Part shown: piece after piece, positions 51,767 to 63,163 of the stretch | Numbering within the stretch: the stretch's first letter is position 1 | Layout of the letters: each line of letters opens with the position of its first letter | NCBI RefSeq assembly: GCF_004331465.1 | Contig: NZ_SJKB01000015.1 | Location: forward strand, 62,001 to 126,000 | Source of the DNA: Kribbella pittospori | GTDB taxonomy: Bacteria; Actinomycetota; Actinomycetes; Propionibacteriales; Kribbellaceae | DNA: 64,000 nt | Direction: 5' to 3' | The notes under the pieces: model-generated | Databases searched by the model: none | What the model was told of the DNA's origin: nothing | Seen by the model: the letters and a program-made list of their open reading frames with translations, nothing else | Program-made: the position numbers and the translations under genes

Positions 51767-51786
51767 AATCACCCGCCGGGGGTGAT
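51767..51786. promoter_or_regulatory. Palindrome shared by zwf and GH15 operon promoters (copy 1)
   Basis: ATCACC and GGTGAT arms around CGCCGGG, 96 bp upstream of the zwf ATG. Nineteen of 20 bases are identical to the copy at 60594-60613. Candidate operator for a common regulator; as RNA it could also form a short hairpin. Confidence 0.5.
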
Positions 51787-51881
51787 GGCCCTCGGTCAGC
51801 CGGCGGATGAGGATTGGCTGCGATTGCCGGTGAGGATCGGCTGCGATTGCAGTTCGATGCCCGGCATCGAGGGAGGCCGGC

Positions 51882-53291
51882 ATGACACTGACGTCGACGG
51901 GTTCGCAGGCACCGGTCGCGGACGTACTGGTGATCTTCGGGATCACCGGTGATCTGGCCAAGGTGATGACGTTCCGCTCGCTGTACCAGTTGGAGGCGCG
52001 CGGTCTGCTCAGCTGCCCGATCGTCGGGGTGGCGGCCGACGACTGGACCCTCGACCAACTGGTCGAACGGGCCAGGACGTCGATCGAGGGCACGGGTGTC
52101 ACCATCGACAAGGCCGTCTTCGACCGGTTCGCGGACCGGTTGTCGTACGTCGGTGGCGACTTCACCGAGGCGTCGGTCTACGAGCGCGTCGGCCAGGCGA
52201 TCAAAGATGCCCAGACACCGGTGTTCTACCTGGAGATCCCGCCGTTCCTGTTCGGCCGGGTGGTGCAGGGACTGTCCGAGGCCGGGCTGACCACCGGTGC
52301 CCGGGTCGTGGTCGAGAAGCCGTTCGGCCACGACCAGCAGTCCGCGCGGGACCTGGCCGACCAGCTGCACCAGTACATCGACGAGTCGCAGCTGTACCGG
52401 ATCGACCACTACCTCGGGAAGATGGGACTGGAGGAGATCCTCTACCTCCGGTTCGCGAACGCCGTCCTCGAACCGGTGTGGAGCCGCAACTACCTCGACT
52501 GCGTCCAGATCACGATGGCCGAGGACTTCGGAGTCGAGGACCGCGGCCACTTCTACGACCCGGTCGGCGCACTGCGCGACGTGGTCGTCAATCACCTGAT
52601 GCAGGTCGTCGCGGCCGCCGCCATGGAACCACCGTCACGCGGCGATCCGACCACGCTGAAGGATTCGACCACCGCGTTGTTCCGCGCAGTCGAGGAAGCC
52701 GACCCGGCCCACTACCTCCGCGGCCAGTACGACGGCTACCTCTCCATCGACGGCGTCGCGAAGAACTCGACCACCGAGACGTACGCCGCACTCCGGCTCA
52801 ACATCGAGAACTGGCGCTGGGCCGGCGTTCCGTTCTTCATCCGCACCGGCAAACGACTTCCGGTGACCCAGACCGAGCTCCGGCTGGTCTTCAAACGACC
52901 ACCACGCCTGGGCTTCGGACCCCGCGGCCACATCGCCGAGCCCAACCAGCTGGTGGTCAGGCTCGACCCGACAACCGGAGTGCGGATCCAAGTGGACGCC
53001 CATCGCGCCGACCTGGCCCGGATCGCGCCGATCGAGCTCGACATGGAGTTCGGCCAAGAAGGTGGCGAAGGCCCCACGCCGTACGAGGTGCTGTTGCATG
53101 CGGCCATGACCGGGCAGAGCACCCGGTTCACCCGCCAGGACGCCGTCGAGGAAACGTGGCGGGTGATGCAGCCCTTGCTCGACGCACCGACGCCGATCCA
53201 CCCGTACAAACCGGGCACCTGGGGGCCGGCCGCGGCCGGCGAAGTACCGGCCGGATACGGCGGCTGGCGGACACCCTGGATCCCGAACTGA
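51882..53291 (+). CDS. zwf: Glucose-6-phosphate dehydrogenase
   Basis: 469 residues; oxidises glucose 6-phosphate to 6-phosphogluconolactone with NADP+ (oxidative pentose phosphate pathway). Dinucleotide motif GITGDLAK at 20-27, EKPFGHD at 145-151, the substrate signature RIDHYLGK at 173-180 and the catalytic-base region VVNHLMQV near 230. Slightly shorter than the usual 480-515, but with a normal C-terminus. No opcA, gnd or pgl is adjacent, so this is probably a second, stress-type zwf outside the main pentose phosphate cluster (inference). The palindrome at 51767 may control it. Confidence 0.95.
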   Translation: MTLTSTGSQAPVADVLVIFGITGDLAKVMTFRSLYQLEARGLLSCPIVGVAADDWTLDQLVERARTSIEGTGVTIDKAVFDRFADRLSYVGGDFTEASVYERVGQAIKDAQTPVFYLEIPPFLFGRVVQGLSEAGLTTGARVVVEKPFGHDQQSARDLADQLHQYIDESQLYRIDHYLGKMGLEEILYLRFANAVLEPVWSRNYLDCVQITMAEDFGVEDRGHFYDPVGALRDVVVNHLMQVVAAAAMEPPSRGDPTTLKDSTTALFRAVEEADPAHYLRGQYDGYLSIDGVAKNSTTETYAALRLNIENWRWAGVPFFIRTGKRLPVTQTELRLVFKRPPRLGFGPRGHIAEPNQLVVRLDPTTGVRIQVDAHRADLARIAPIELDMEFGQEGGEGPTPYEVLLHAAMTGQSTRFTRQDAVEETWRVMQPLLDAPTPIHPYKPGTWGPAAAGEVPAGYGGWRTPWIPN

Positions 53292-53301
53292 CAACTAGGT
53301 C

Positions 53302-53317
53302 CGGGCCGAAAGTCCCT
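53302..53317. promoter_or_regulatory. DosR/DevR-like box upstream of the MalT-like regulator
   Basis: On the minus strand AGGGACTTTCGGCCCG, resembling the GGGACTTT-N-GGCCC form of DosR-type (hypoxia/dormancy regulator) sites in actinobacteria, 35 bp before the LuxR gene start. A weaker likeness, GTGGGGGTTAGGCCCG on the minus strand, lies near 60570 before the GH15 gene. Confidence 0.35.
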
Positions 53318-53351
53318 GGCGCGTTCAGAGAGCTGGCGTATCGTCTGCCAT

Positions 53352-55610
53352 GTGCAGGGGCCGGACACTGGTTCGGGTGCAGCCTCCGTTCCCGTTGCAC
53401 CACCGATCGTGACCCCTGGGGGCCACAGCGTGGGGTCAGGAGTGCGTGGTGGGCGTGAGCGCCTGGTACCGCGGACCGCAGTCATCGATCGCTTGATGGA
53501 ATCGCACGAGCCGGTGGTCGCCGTCGTGGCGCCACCCGGCTACGGCAAGACGACAGTGCTGTCCCAGTGGACCGATCGGTTCGGGCCGCGGGTGGCCTGG
53601 GTGTCGTGCGAACGGTCCGACAACGACCCGGTCGCGTTGTGGACGGGCATCCTCGACGCCCTCGACCAGATCGAGCCGGTCGGCAGGGACGCGCGCGCCT
53701 TGCTGGCCGCGTCCGGTGGCAGCGTCGACGTCGTACCCCGGCTGGTCGAGTCGATCAGCGCGTTGCGCGCGCCGGTGCTGGTCGTGCTCGACCACGTCGA
53801 GGAGATCACCAGCCCCGACTGCTCGACGTCGATCGCCGAGTTCGCGTTCCGGGTACCCGCCGGCTGGCGGCTCGCGGTCGCATCGCGGGACGCGCTGCCG
53901 CTGCCGCTGTCCCGGCTGCGGATGGGCCGCGGGATCGTCGAGATCGGTGTCCAGCACCTCGCGATGGGCGGTGCCGAGGCGGCTGCGCTGCTGCGGTCGG
54001 CCGGCGCCGAGGTACCCGTTGCCGAGGTCGACGAACTGGTTCGCCGTACCGAGGGCTGGCCGGCCGGTCTGTATCTCGCCGCGCTGGCGATGAGGTCCGG
54101 TTCGCCGGTGACGGGCTTCGGCTTCACCGGTGACGACCGGCTGGTCGACGACTACCTGCGGTCCGAGCTGCTCGCGCGGCTGTCCCCCGACCAGGCGGAC
54201 TTCCTCGTCCGTACCTCGATCCTCGACCGCATGACCGGGCCCCTGTGCGACGCCGTCGTCGGCGGGAAACAGTCGGCCCGGATGCTCGTCGACCTCGAAC
54301 GCCACAACCTGCTGGTCGTCCCGCTCGACCGTCGCGGCGAGTGGTACCGGTATCACCATCTGCTGCGCGAACTCCTCCAGGCCGAGCTCCGGCGCGGCGA
54401 TCCCGATCTCGGCAGCGGGCTGCACGCTCGCGCCGCCGACTGGTACGAGGCGAACGGGATGGCCGAAGCCGCCGTCGGCCACGCCGCCGCGGCCGGCGAC
54501 ACCGAACGAGTCACCCGGCTCGTCCTCGAACTCATGCAACCGGTCTGGGCCAGCGGCCGGGTCGACACCGTGCGCGGCTGGATGGAACTCCTCGACCGCT
54601 ACCCGCCGGGCCAGCACTACGCCGCGATCGCGGCACACAGCGCATTGATCTTCGCCCTGCTCGGCCGGCCGCGGGAGGCAGAACGCTGGGTCGGTGTCGC
54701 CGAGAGTCTGCCCGTGAGCGGCACGCTGTCCGACGGCACGACGGTCGCCGCGACCCTCGCGTACATGCGAGCCAACCTCTGCCGGCAAGGCCCCGCGGAG
54801 ATGCGCACGGACAGCGTCCTGGCCCTCGACGGGCTCAGCCCGGCCAGCCCGTTCCGCGCGACGATGCTGCACTCGGAGGCGATGTCCTGGTACCTCGAGG
54901 GAGACCTCGAGCGCGCCGATTCCGGGTTCATCCATGCGTACGACGTGGCGACCGGCTTCGGCGTCACCCCGCTCGCGGCCCTGATCCTGACCGAGCGGTC
55001 CCTGATCGCGACCGAGCGGGGCGAGCGAGCCGCCGCCGAGGCGATGCTCAAGCGTTCCCTCGAACTCGTCGACACCGGACACTTCGAGGCGTACTGGACC
55101 AGCGCCCTGGTCTTCGCGGCCGCCGCGCACGCAGCCGCCCGCCGTGGCGAGATGCGCGAGTCCCGCCAGTTCGTTCGCCGTGCCGCCGAGCTACGACCGC
55201 TGCTGACCTACGCCCTCCCCAGCGTGTCCGTCCAGACCCTGCTCGAGCTCGCCCAGACCTACATGGCCCTCGTCGACCCGTCGGGTGCGAGTGCCGTCCT
55301 CGAACAGGCCGACAACATCCTGCGCCGGCGGCCGGGACTCGGCATCTTGCCGGCGGCCATCGGGAAACTGCGCAACCGCGTCGATCAGATCATCGTGGCC
55401 GCGTCCCCCGGGATCTCCGCGCTGACGACGGCCGAGCTGCGGCTGGTCCGGCTCCTGCCGACCCACCTGTCGTTCCCGCAGATCGCCAAGCAGCTGTACG
55501 TCTCGCGGCACACCGTCAAGTCGCAGGTGCAGTCGGTCTACCGCAAGCTCGGCGTCTCCTCCCGCGGGGAGGCGGTCGAGATCCTGGCCGAGATCGGCAT
55601 GCAACGCTGA
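53352..55610 (+). CDS. MalT-like STAND ATPase, LuxR-type transcriptional regulator
   Basis: 752 residues, GTG start. Walker A APPGYGKTTVLSQW near 59-72, 'VLVVLDHVEEI' Walker B, 'RRTEGWPAGLYLAALAM' sensor motif typical of the MalT/AlkS class, TPR-like helices 380-670, and a C-terminal LuxR HTH 'LTTAELRLVRLLPTHLSFPQIAKQLYVSRHTVKSQVQSVYRKLGVSSRGEAVE'. It follows zwf by 60 bp and may be in its transcription unit. The regulator at 63164-64000 is a paralogue, so the redox module between them is bracketed by two related regulators. Confidence 0.92.
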   Translation: MQGPDTGSGAASVPVAPPIVTPGGHSVGSGVRGGRERLVPRTAVIDRLMESHEPVVAVVAPPGYGKTTVLSQWTDRFGPRVAWVSCERSDNDPVALWTGILDALDQIEPVGRDARALLAASGGSVDVVPRLVESISALRAPVLVVLDHVEEITSPDCSTSIAEFAFRVPAGWRLAVASRDALPLPLSRLRMGRGIVEIGVQHLAMGGAEAAALLRSAGAEVPVAEVDELVRRTEGWPAGLYLAALAMRSGSPVTGFGFTGDDRLVDDYLRSELLARLSPDQADFLVRTSILDRMTGPLCDAVVGGKQSARMLVDLERHNLLVVPLDRRGEWYRYHHLLRELLQAELRRGDPDLGSGLHARAADWYEANGMAEAAVGHAAAAGDTERVTRLVLELMQPVWASGRVDTVRGWMELLDRYPPGQHYAAIAAHSALIFALLGRPREAERWVGVAESLPVSGTLSDGTTVAATLAYMRANLCRQGPAEMRTDSVLALDGLSPASPFRATMLHSEAMSWYLEGDLERADSGFIHAYDVATGFGVTPLAALILTERSLIATERGERAAAEAMLKRSLELVDTGHFEAYWTSALVFAAAAHAAARRGEMRESRQFVRRAAELRPLLTYALPSVSVQTLLELAQTYMALVDPSGASAVLEQADNILRRRPGLGILPAAIGKLRNRVDQIIVAASPGISALTTAELRLVRLLPTHLSFPQIAKQLYVSRHTVKSQVQSVYRKLGVSSRGEAVEILAEIGMQR

Positions 55611-55616
55611 GGTCTA

Positions 55617-55779
55617 GGGCGTGTCTGCTGACTCCGCGCCGTCGCGAGCAGGTGCTCGGTGCGGTGCATCGGCGTGCTGGAGCGAAGGTCTCGATGCGGA
55701 GCATCGTGGCCTTTGCGCCAGTGCGGCGAGGTGCCGTGCCGAGTGCCGCGCAGTAGGCGGGGAGTCAGCAGACACGCCC
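55617..55779. mobile_element. 163-bp MITE-like element with 19-bp terminal inverted repeats
   Basis: Left end GGGCGTGTCTGCTGACTCC (55617-55635) and its exact reverse complement at 55761-55779, flanked on both sides by TA (55615-55616 and 55780-55781), as a target duplication would give. No transposase is encoded. Ends starting GGGCGTGTCTG and a TA target fit miniature elements mobilised by IS5/IS427- or IS630-type transposases (inference). The element lies between two convergent genes, six bases after the LuxR stop, and its right terminal base completes the TAG stop of the GMC gene. Confidence 0.8.
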
Positions 55780-57332
55780 TAACCGAGTCGCTCCAGCAAG
55801 TGGTCACCGACGCGCAGCGCGTTCGCCATCGCGGTCAGCGCAGGGTTCACCGCGCCGATGCTCGGGAAGAAGCTGGTGTCGACCACGTAGAGGTTGTCGA
55901 GCTCGTGAGCCTTGCAGTCGGAGTCCAGCACCGAGGTCTCCGGATCGTGCCCGAACCGGACGGTGCCCGCCTGATGTGCGCACCCCGCGACCGGGATGTC
56001 GTTCTTCATGTAGATGCTGCGCGGGATCAGGTGATGCGGGTGCATGCCCAGCTTGCCCAGGTTCTTCTTGACCCGCTTGTACAGCTGCTCCATCGGCTCG
56101 CCGTTGTTCGGTGTGTGCGACAGCACCACGTTGCCGTCGCGGTCGAGCGTCACGCGGTTGTCCGGATCCGGCAGGTCCTCGGTCGACAGCCAGAAGTCGA
56201 CGGCATGCTCGGCGACGTCGCGCAGCGCGAACGTCGGCGCCAGCAGGGTCTCGACCGGCTTCTCACCGCGGTACATCGGTGCCGACGACTTGCCCACCAT
56301 CTGCAGGTTGCCCATCGGGTAGTCGAAGTCGGCGTCGCCGAAGTAGTAGTCGTTCATCCCGAGCGTCTTCTGGAACCGGGTGTCGTTCTCCTCGGTCGAG
56401 ACCGCCAGGAAGGCACGGCTGTTGTGGAAGATGAAATGGCGCCCGACCTGGTCGGACCCGTTCGCAAGCCCGCGCGGATGCCGGTCGTTCGCGCTCGCGA
56501 GCAGAATCTTGGCCGAGTTCACCGCACCGGCCGACAGGACCACGATGTCGCCGCTGAACCGTTGCTCCGCACCGTCCACCTCGGCGACGACCGCCGTCAC
56601 GGTCCGGCCGGTCGGGTCGGTCTCGAGGCGCCGTACGACGGTGTTGCGCAGCAACGTCACGGTGTCGTGCTCGATCGCGGGCCGGACGGCGATGACGTCC
56701 GCATCCGCCTTCGCGTGGACCAGGCACGGGAACCCGTCGCAGGTCGCGCACCGGATGCAGGCGCTGAACGCGGGCCGGCTCTCGTCGATCATCACCCCGC
56801 ACGGCGCATGGAAGGGGTGCAGCCCGACCGCGGCCATGTCGTCGAACAGCTTCTGGATCCGCGGCTCGTGCGAGACCGGCGGATAGGGGTACGGAGCCGA
56901 GGCGGGCGGATCCGTCGGGTCCTCGCCCCTCGCACCGTGGACCTGGTAGAGCTGTTCGGCCCGGTTGTAGTACGGCTCCATCACGTCGTACCCGATCGGC
57001 CAGGCCGGCGAGATTCCCCCGTGGTGCTTGAGCTCGGTGAAGTCGCGCTCGCGCAGCCGGTACAGCGCGGCGCCGTAGAACTTGGTCGCGCCGCCGACGA
57101 AGTAGTGCACCTGCGGCTGGAACGGTTTGCCGTCGCTGTCGAACCACTGGTCCGGCGACACGTAGCGATTGTCGACGAACACCGCCTCGGCATCCCAGTT
57201 CTCCGCCTCCCGCGGGAGCCAGTCACCACGCTCCAGGATCAGAACCCGCCGTCCCGACGGCGCGAGCGCGTTGGCGAGCGTGCCGCCACCGGCGCCCGAT
57301 CCCACGATGATGACGTCGTACTGCTCGGCCAT
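55779..57332 (-). CDS. GMC-family FAD-dependent oxidoreductase
   Basis: 517 residues. FAD-binding VIIVGSGAGGGTLANALA at 8-25, 'GGATKFYGAALYRL' (GMC signature 1 region), Cys-rich 'CIRCATCDGFPCLVHAKADA', 'VLSAGAVNSAKILLAS' (GMC signature 2), and the C-terminal 'HQAGTVRFG...LDNLYVVDTSFFPSIGAVNPALTAMANALRVGDHL' with the catalytic His region. Closest to membrane sugar/alcohol/gluconate-type dehydrogenases (family inference). ATG with GGAG upstream. It follows the NDH-2-like gene by 10 bp, last gene of the GH15 operon. A MITE end supplies the last base of its stop. Confidence 0.9.
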   Translation of the reverse strand: MAEQYDVIIVGSGAGGGTLANALAPSGRRVLILERGDWLPREAENWDAEAVFVDNRYVSPDQWFDSDGKPFQPQVHYFVGGATKFYGAALYRLRERDFTELKHHGGISPAWPIGYDVMEPYYNRAEQLYQVHGARGEDPTDPPASAPYPYPPVSHEPRIQKLFDDMAAVGLHPFHAPCGVMIDESRPAFSACIRCATCDGFPCLVHAKADADVIAVRPAIEHDTVTLLRNTVVRRLETDPTGRTVTAVVAEVDGAEQRFSGDIVVLSAGAVNSAKILLASANDRHPRGLANGSDQVGRHFIFHNSRAFLAVSTEENDTRFQKTLGMNDYYFGDADFDYPMGNLQMVGKSSAPMYRGEKPVETLLAPTFALRDVAEHAVDFWLSTEDLPDPDNRVTLDRDGNVVLSHTPNNGEPMEQLYKRVKKNLGKLGMHPHHLIPRSIYMKNDIPVAGCAHQAGTVRFGHDPETSVLDSDCKAHELDNLYVVDTSFFPSIGAVNPALTAMANALRVGDHLLERLG

Positions 57333-57342
57333 GACCTTCTCC

Positions 57343-58670
57343 TCAGTTGCTGCCGGCCGAGGTGGTCGAGTCGCCTCGGTCGACGATGATGTGCGGGACG
57401 TCGGCGGAGTCGTCACCCCAGGCGATCCGCTGCGGGGCGGTGGACCACTCGACGGTCGCGGCGTGGTCACGGTCGAAGTAGTCCCAGGCCCAGGACATGA
57501 ACGCGTCGGTCTTGCTGTGCGCACCGCTCAGCAGCATCGCGTGCACGCCGAGCCAGGCCGCGAAGGCGAGCGGGCCCTCCATCTGGTGCCGGTGCCGGCC
57601 GACCTCGGCGACGGCGGCGTTCCGGCCGATCATCGCCATGATGCCCTTGTCCTTGTAGTGGAACGGCTTGGCCTTGTCGCCGTGCACCTCACGCAGGATG
57701 TTGTCGGCGGCCCACGTACCGGACTGCTGCGCGACCGAGCCCAGTTGCGGCAGGATCGTGCCGTCCTTGGCGGGGATGTTCGCGACGTCGCCGATCGCGT
57801 AGACCTGCGGATGCCCGTCCACGGTGAGGTCAGGCTGTACGTCGATCCGCCCGCCCCGACCGGTGGTCAGTCCGGTCGCACTCCCCACCACCGAAGCGGC
57901 CGACTCGCCGCCACCCCAGATGACGGTTTGGGTGGCGATCGTCGACCCGTCGTCGAACTCGACCCGGTCCGCGTGGACCGCGGCCACTCCTGTCCCCAGT
58001 CGCGGATCGGCGCCCTGCCGGGTGAGTCGCTCGTGCGCGTAGTCGTGCGACTTGTCCGAGAACGCGCCGAGCAAAGCATCACCTCGGTCGACCACGGTGA
58101 TCTTCCCCGGCTTCGAGAGCCGTTCCGTGGCCACCAGTGCGGTCATGAGTTCGGTGAGCGCGCCGGCGATCTCGACTCCGGTCGGACCGCCCCCGACCAC
58201 GACGACATCGAGGGCACCCTCGTCCGGATCGGTGGAGCGGATCGTGGACTGCAGGTGCCGCCGCAACCGCTCGGCGTCGGCGACGGAGTACAGGGCGAAC
58301 GCGTGCTCGGCGGCGCCCGGAACCCCGAAGTACTCCGGTCGCGCGCCGGCCGCGATGACCAGGTGTGAGCCGGTGATCCGCTCGCCGTCGGACAATGTCA
58401 GAGCGAGGTTCTCGACGTCGATCTCCGCGACATCGGCGGTGTGGATCCGGACGGTCGGATGTTCGCGGAAGATGGCTCGGTGCGGCCGGGCGATGTCCTC
58501 GGCCGGAAGCTGCGACGTGGCGACCTGGTAGAGCAACGGCTGGAACTGGTGGTAGTCGTTGCGGTCGACCAGCGTGACGCGGACACCCTCGTCTCCGAGG
58601 CGGTGTGCGCAGGCGACTCCGGCCAGCCCGCCGCCGAGTACGACGACGTGCGGGCTCTCCCTCTGCTCGG

Positions 58671-58674
<4 letters not shown>
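57343..58674 (-). CDS. Type II NADH:quinone oxidoreductase-like flavoprotein (NDH-2)
   Basis: 443 residues. FAD motif VVLGGGLAGVACAHRL, NAD motif VVVGGGPTGVEIAGAL near 165-180, 'LTVDGHPQVYAIGDVA' and the quinone-side 'LPQLGSVAQQSGTWAADNI' are all as in NDH-2; a short C-terminal amphipathic/hydrophobic section (LAFAAWLGVHAMLLSG) would hold it on the membrane. It would pass electrons from NADH to quinone without proton pumping. GTG start overlaps the GH15 stop (GTGA). With FDH supplying NADH and cytochrome bd oxidising quinol, a complete short respiratory chain lies within 14 kb (inference). Confidence 0.9.
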
Positions 58675-60530
<1,856 letters not shown>

Positions 60531-60593
60531 GGCCGGGGCTCCTTCGCAGTCGCGGGCCTAACCCCCACCATCGGCCGGTCGAACGGAACGACG

Positions 60594-60613
60594 AATCACC
60601 CGCCGGAGGTGAT
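60594..60613. promoter_or_regulatory. Palindrome shared by zwf and GH15 operon promoters (copy 2)
   Basis: ATCACC and GGTGAT arms around CGCCGGA, 64 bp upstream of the GH15 start; it overlaps the cydB stop codon (60596-60598). One base differs from the copy at 51767-51786. The arms extend one further A-T pair here. Confidence 0.5.
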
Positions 60614-61636
60614 TGGACGGTCACCGACGTCCTCGGTCCCCTCCTCGGGGAGCAGTGCACGCTGGTCGAGCACGTAGAGCAGGACGAAACCAGGCACGAC
60701 GATCACAATGGCCAGCCCAACCGCCACGAGCAACGTCGCCAGCGTGCCCTGGGGAGCGGCAGCCGCCGAGACGGTCAGGCTCTCCGGCAGGAGGTACGGC
60801 CACTGGGCGATGCCCCAGCTGATGATCAGTCCGGCCACCGCGAGCGCGGCGAGAACCCGCGCACCACGGCCCGCGTACCGAATCAACAGCACCAGCGCGC
60901 CCAATCCGCACAGCACACTGAGGATCACGCCCGGAAGGGCTCTCGACGTCAAGCCGTCGAACACATGCGACGCCTTGGCGTTCAGGACGACCAGACCGGC
61001 CACCGCGACCACCGCCGCGACGATCGCACTCACCAGCGCCCGGCGGCGGAAATACTCGCCCATCGTGTACCTGCGCAGGCGCCGGGAGTCCCAGACGAGG
61101 TACACGGCCGCCAGGTACGCCGACACCACGACCGCGAGCACTCCGGTCACCAGCGACGTCGGGTTCAGCCAACTGTCCACCGGGTCACCGGCCTCGCCAC
61201 CCGATGGCACCTGCCCCGACGCGATGCCACCCGCGATCGCACCCAGGCAGAACGGCACGAGCACCGACGACAAGGCGAAGGCACCACCGAAGACCCGCCG
61301 GAACCGCAGCGTCACCACCGACTTCCGGAAGGCGAAACTCGCGCCGCGCAGGACGATCCCCAGCGCGGCCACGGTGAGCGGTACGAACAGCGTCAGCATG
61401 ATCGACTGGTACGCAGCCGGGAAGGCGGTCCAGGTGACGACAAAGATGAAGATCAACCAGACGTGGTTCGCCTCCCAGACCGGACCGATCGACTGCTCGA
61501 TCACCGCGCGCGGTTCCGCGCCGTGCTCGGGGCCGCCCGCGGTCAGGTCCCAGAACCCGGCACCGAAGTCCGCTCCACCGAACACGGCGTACGCCGCCAG
61601 GGCGAGCAGGAGCACGACCGCGATCGCAGTACTCAC
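60596..61636 (-). CDS. cydB: Cytochrome bd ubiquinol oxidase subunit II
   Basis: 346 residues with about nine membrane helices. 'FGGADFGAGFWDLTAGG' near the N-terminus is the CydB hallmark, followed by 'IEQSIGPVWEANHVWLIFIFVVTWTAFPAAYQSI' with the conserved W-E-x-N-H-V-W. It partners CydA in the high-affinity quinol oxidase. The start overlaps the cydA stop by four bases. The gene's 3' end contains the zwf/GH15 palindrome. No cydC/cydD (assembly) genes are in the window. Confidence 0.95.
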   Translation of the reverse strand: MSTAIAVVLLLALAAYAVFGGADFGAGFWDLTAGGPEHGAEPRAVIEQSIGPVWEANHVWLIFIFVVTWTAFPAAYQSIMLTLFVPLTVAALGIVLRGASFAFRKSVVTLRFRRVFGGAFALSSVLVPFCLGAIAGGIASGQVPSGGEAGDPVDSWLNPTSLVTGVLAVVVSAYLAAVYLVWDSRRLRRYTMGEYFRRRALVSAIVAAVVAVAGLVVLNAKASHVFDGLTSRALPGVILSVLCGLGALVLLIRYAGRGARVLAALAVAGLIISWGIAQWPYLLPESLTVSAAAAPQGTLATLLVAVGLAIVIVVPGFVLLYVLDQRALLPEEGTEDVGDRPITSGG

Positions 61637-63129
61637 GGTGCCCGCTCCTCGACCACCGCGGGCTCCTGGCCGACCTGTTCGGCGTCCTCCCCCAGGCCCT
61701 CCTCGACGGCGGCCTCCTCCACGGCAGCGTCCGGCGCGGGGCCGTACGGCGTGTCACCCTCGACGAAACCGCCCGCCCGGCGGAAGCGCCGGCTCATCCC
61801 CCGCAGCACCAGGATCGTCGTGACACCGAGCGCGGCGTACAGCACGAAGACGGCGATGAAGGTGATCCAGACACCGGCGTTGGCGGTCGCGGCCTCCTCG
61901 ACCTTCATCCGGTTGTAGACGATCCACGGCTGCCGGCCGACCTCGGTGACGATCCAGCCCGCCTCCATCGTGATCACAGCCAGGACCCCGGCGCAGGCCG
62001 CGGCGCGGAGGAACCACCGGCTCCGGGGCATCCTGCGGCGGAAGAGCCAGGTCAGGCCGTACCAGACCGAGAGCAGGAACAGGGCCGTACCGAGACCGAC
62101 CATGACGTCCCAGGCCAGGTGGACCGTGTTCGTCTCCCGGATCGTCGGCCGTTCGTCGACCGGCACGGTGTCCAGACCCTGTACGACGGTCGACTTGCCG
62201 CTGCTCGGATCCGACAGCCAGGACGCGAGCCCGGGGATCGGGATGCCGCCGGAGATCGTCCCGTCGGCGTTGAGCCGGCCGAGCAACGTCTCCGGTACGT
62301 CGGAAGCCGTCGTCGGCACCAACTCGATCGCGGCGAACTTGACCGGCTGGTTGTTGTACACCCACCGGGCCAGCGAGTCGCCGACCCCCATCTGGATCGG
62401 CGTCATGATCGCGGCGACCGTGAACGCGATGGTGAACCCGATCCGGTGGTACCGGTCGTCGCGGCCGCGCAGGATCCCGGCCGCGTAGATCGACGCGACC
62501 AGGAACCCGCCGACGAGGTACGCGGCGATCAGCATGTGCGCGGCCTGCAACGGCATCGCGTCGTTGAAGATCACCTCGAGCGGTTCGACCTGGGTGATCT
62601 CGCCGTTCGCGTTCATCGTGAAGCCGGCCGGCGCGTTCATCCAGGCGTTCGCCGCGACCACCGAGATCGAGCCGAAGATGCCGGCGATCACGATCGGTAC
62701 GCCGGTCCAGAAGTGCGCCCACGGTTTCAGCCGGCGCCAGCCGAAGATGTAGATCGCCACGAAGATCGCCTCGGTGAAGAAGAACAGCCCCTCGAAGGCG
62801 AACGGGATGCCGAACGCATCGCCGTACACGCCCATGAACCGCGGCCAGAGCAGACCGAACTCGAAGCTCAGCACGGTCCCGGTCACCGCACCGACGGCGA
62901 ACGTCACGGCCATGTACTTCGACCACCGTTGCGCCAGCACCAGCGCGTCGTGGTCGGCGCGCCTGATCCCGCGGTAGTTGGCGATCAGCGTCATGAACGC
63001 CCACGACACCCCGAGCGGCACCAGGATGATGTGGAAGGCAAGTGTGAACGCCATCTGCGCACGCGCCCACGGGACCGGGTTCACGGCGGCCGCGACGACC
63101 AGACCGGTGACGCTCTCCCCCACGATCAT
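61633..63129 (-). CDS. cydA: Cytochrome bd ubiquinol oxidase subunit I
   Basis: 498 residues. Haem ligands are in place: His33 (haem b595), His198 and Met388 (haem b558) within ALT-like contexts 'LAFHIILVPLG', 'LQAAHMLIAAYL', 'VITMEAGWIVTEVGRQPW'. Quinol-loop Lys264 and Glu269 are present (QPVKFAAIE), and the Q-loop is short. The C-terminal 45 residues form an unusual acidic Glu/Ala/Val tail (AAVEEAAVEEGLGEDAEQVGQEP). AAGGAGG precedes the ATG. It starts only 34 bp after the LuxR regulator's stop, so the operon is probably transcribed through that gene. High oxygen affinity makes it useful at low oxygen. Confidence 0.95.
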   Translation of the reverse strand: MIVGESVTGLVVAAAVNPVPWARAQMAFTLAFHIILVPLGVSWAFMTLIANYRGIRRADHDALVLAQRWSKYMAVTFAVGAVTGTVLSFEFGLLWPRFMGVYGDAFGIPFAFEGLFFFTEAIFVAIYIFGWRRLKPWAHFWTGVPIVIAGIFGSISVVAANAWMNAPAGFTMNANGEITQVEPLEVIFNDAMPLQAAHMLIAAYLVGGFLVASIYAAGILRGRDDRYHRIGFTIAFTVAAIMTPIQMGVGDSLARWVYNNQPVKFAAIELVPTTASDVPETLLGRLNADGTISGGIPIPGLASWLSDPSSGKSTVVQGLDTVPVDERPTIRETNTVHLAWDVMVGLGTALFLLSVWYGLTWLFRRRMPRSRWFLRAAACAGVLAVITMEAGWIVTEVGRQPWIVYNRMKVEEAATANAGVWITFIAVFVLYAALGVTTILVLRGMSRRFRRAGGFVEGDTPYGPAPDAAVEEAAVEEGLGEDAEQVGQEPAVVEERAP

Positions 63130-63163
63130 CCGAGCCCTCCTTGTGCCCCGGCGCAGTGATTGG

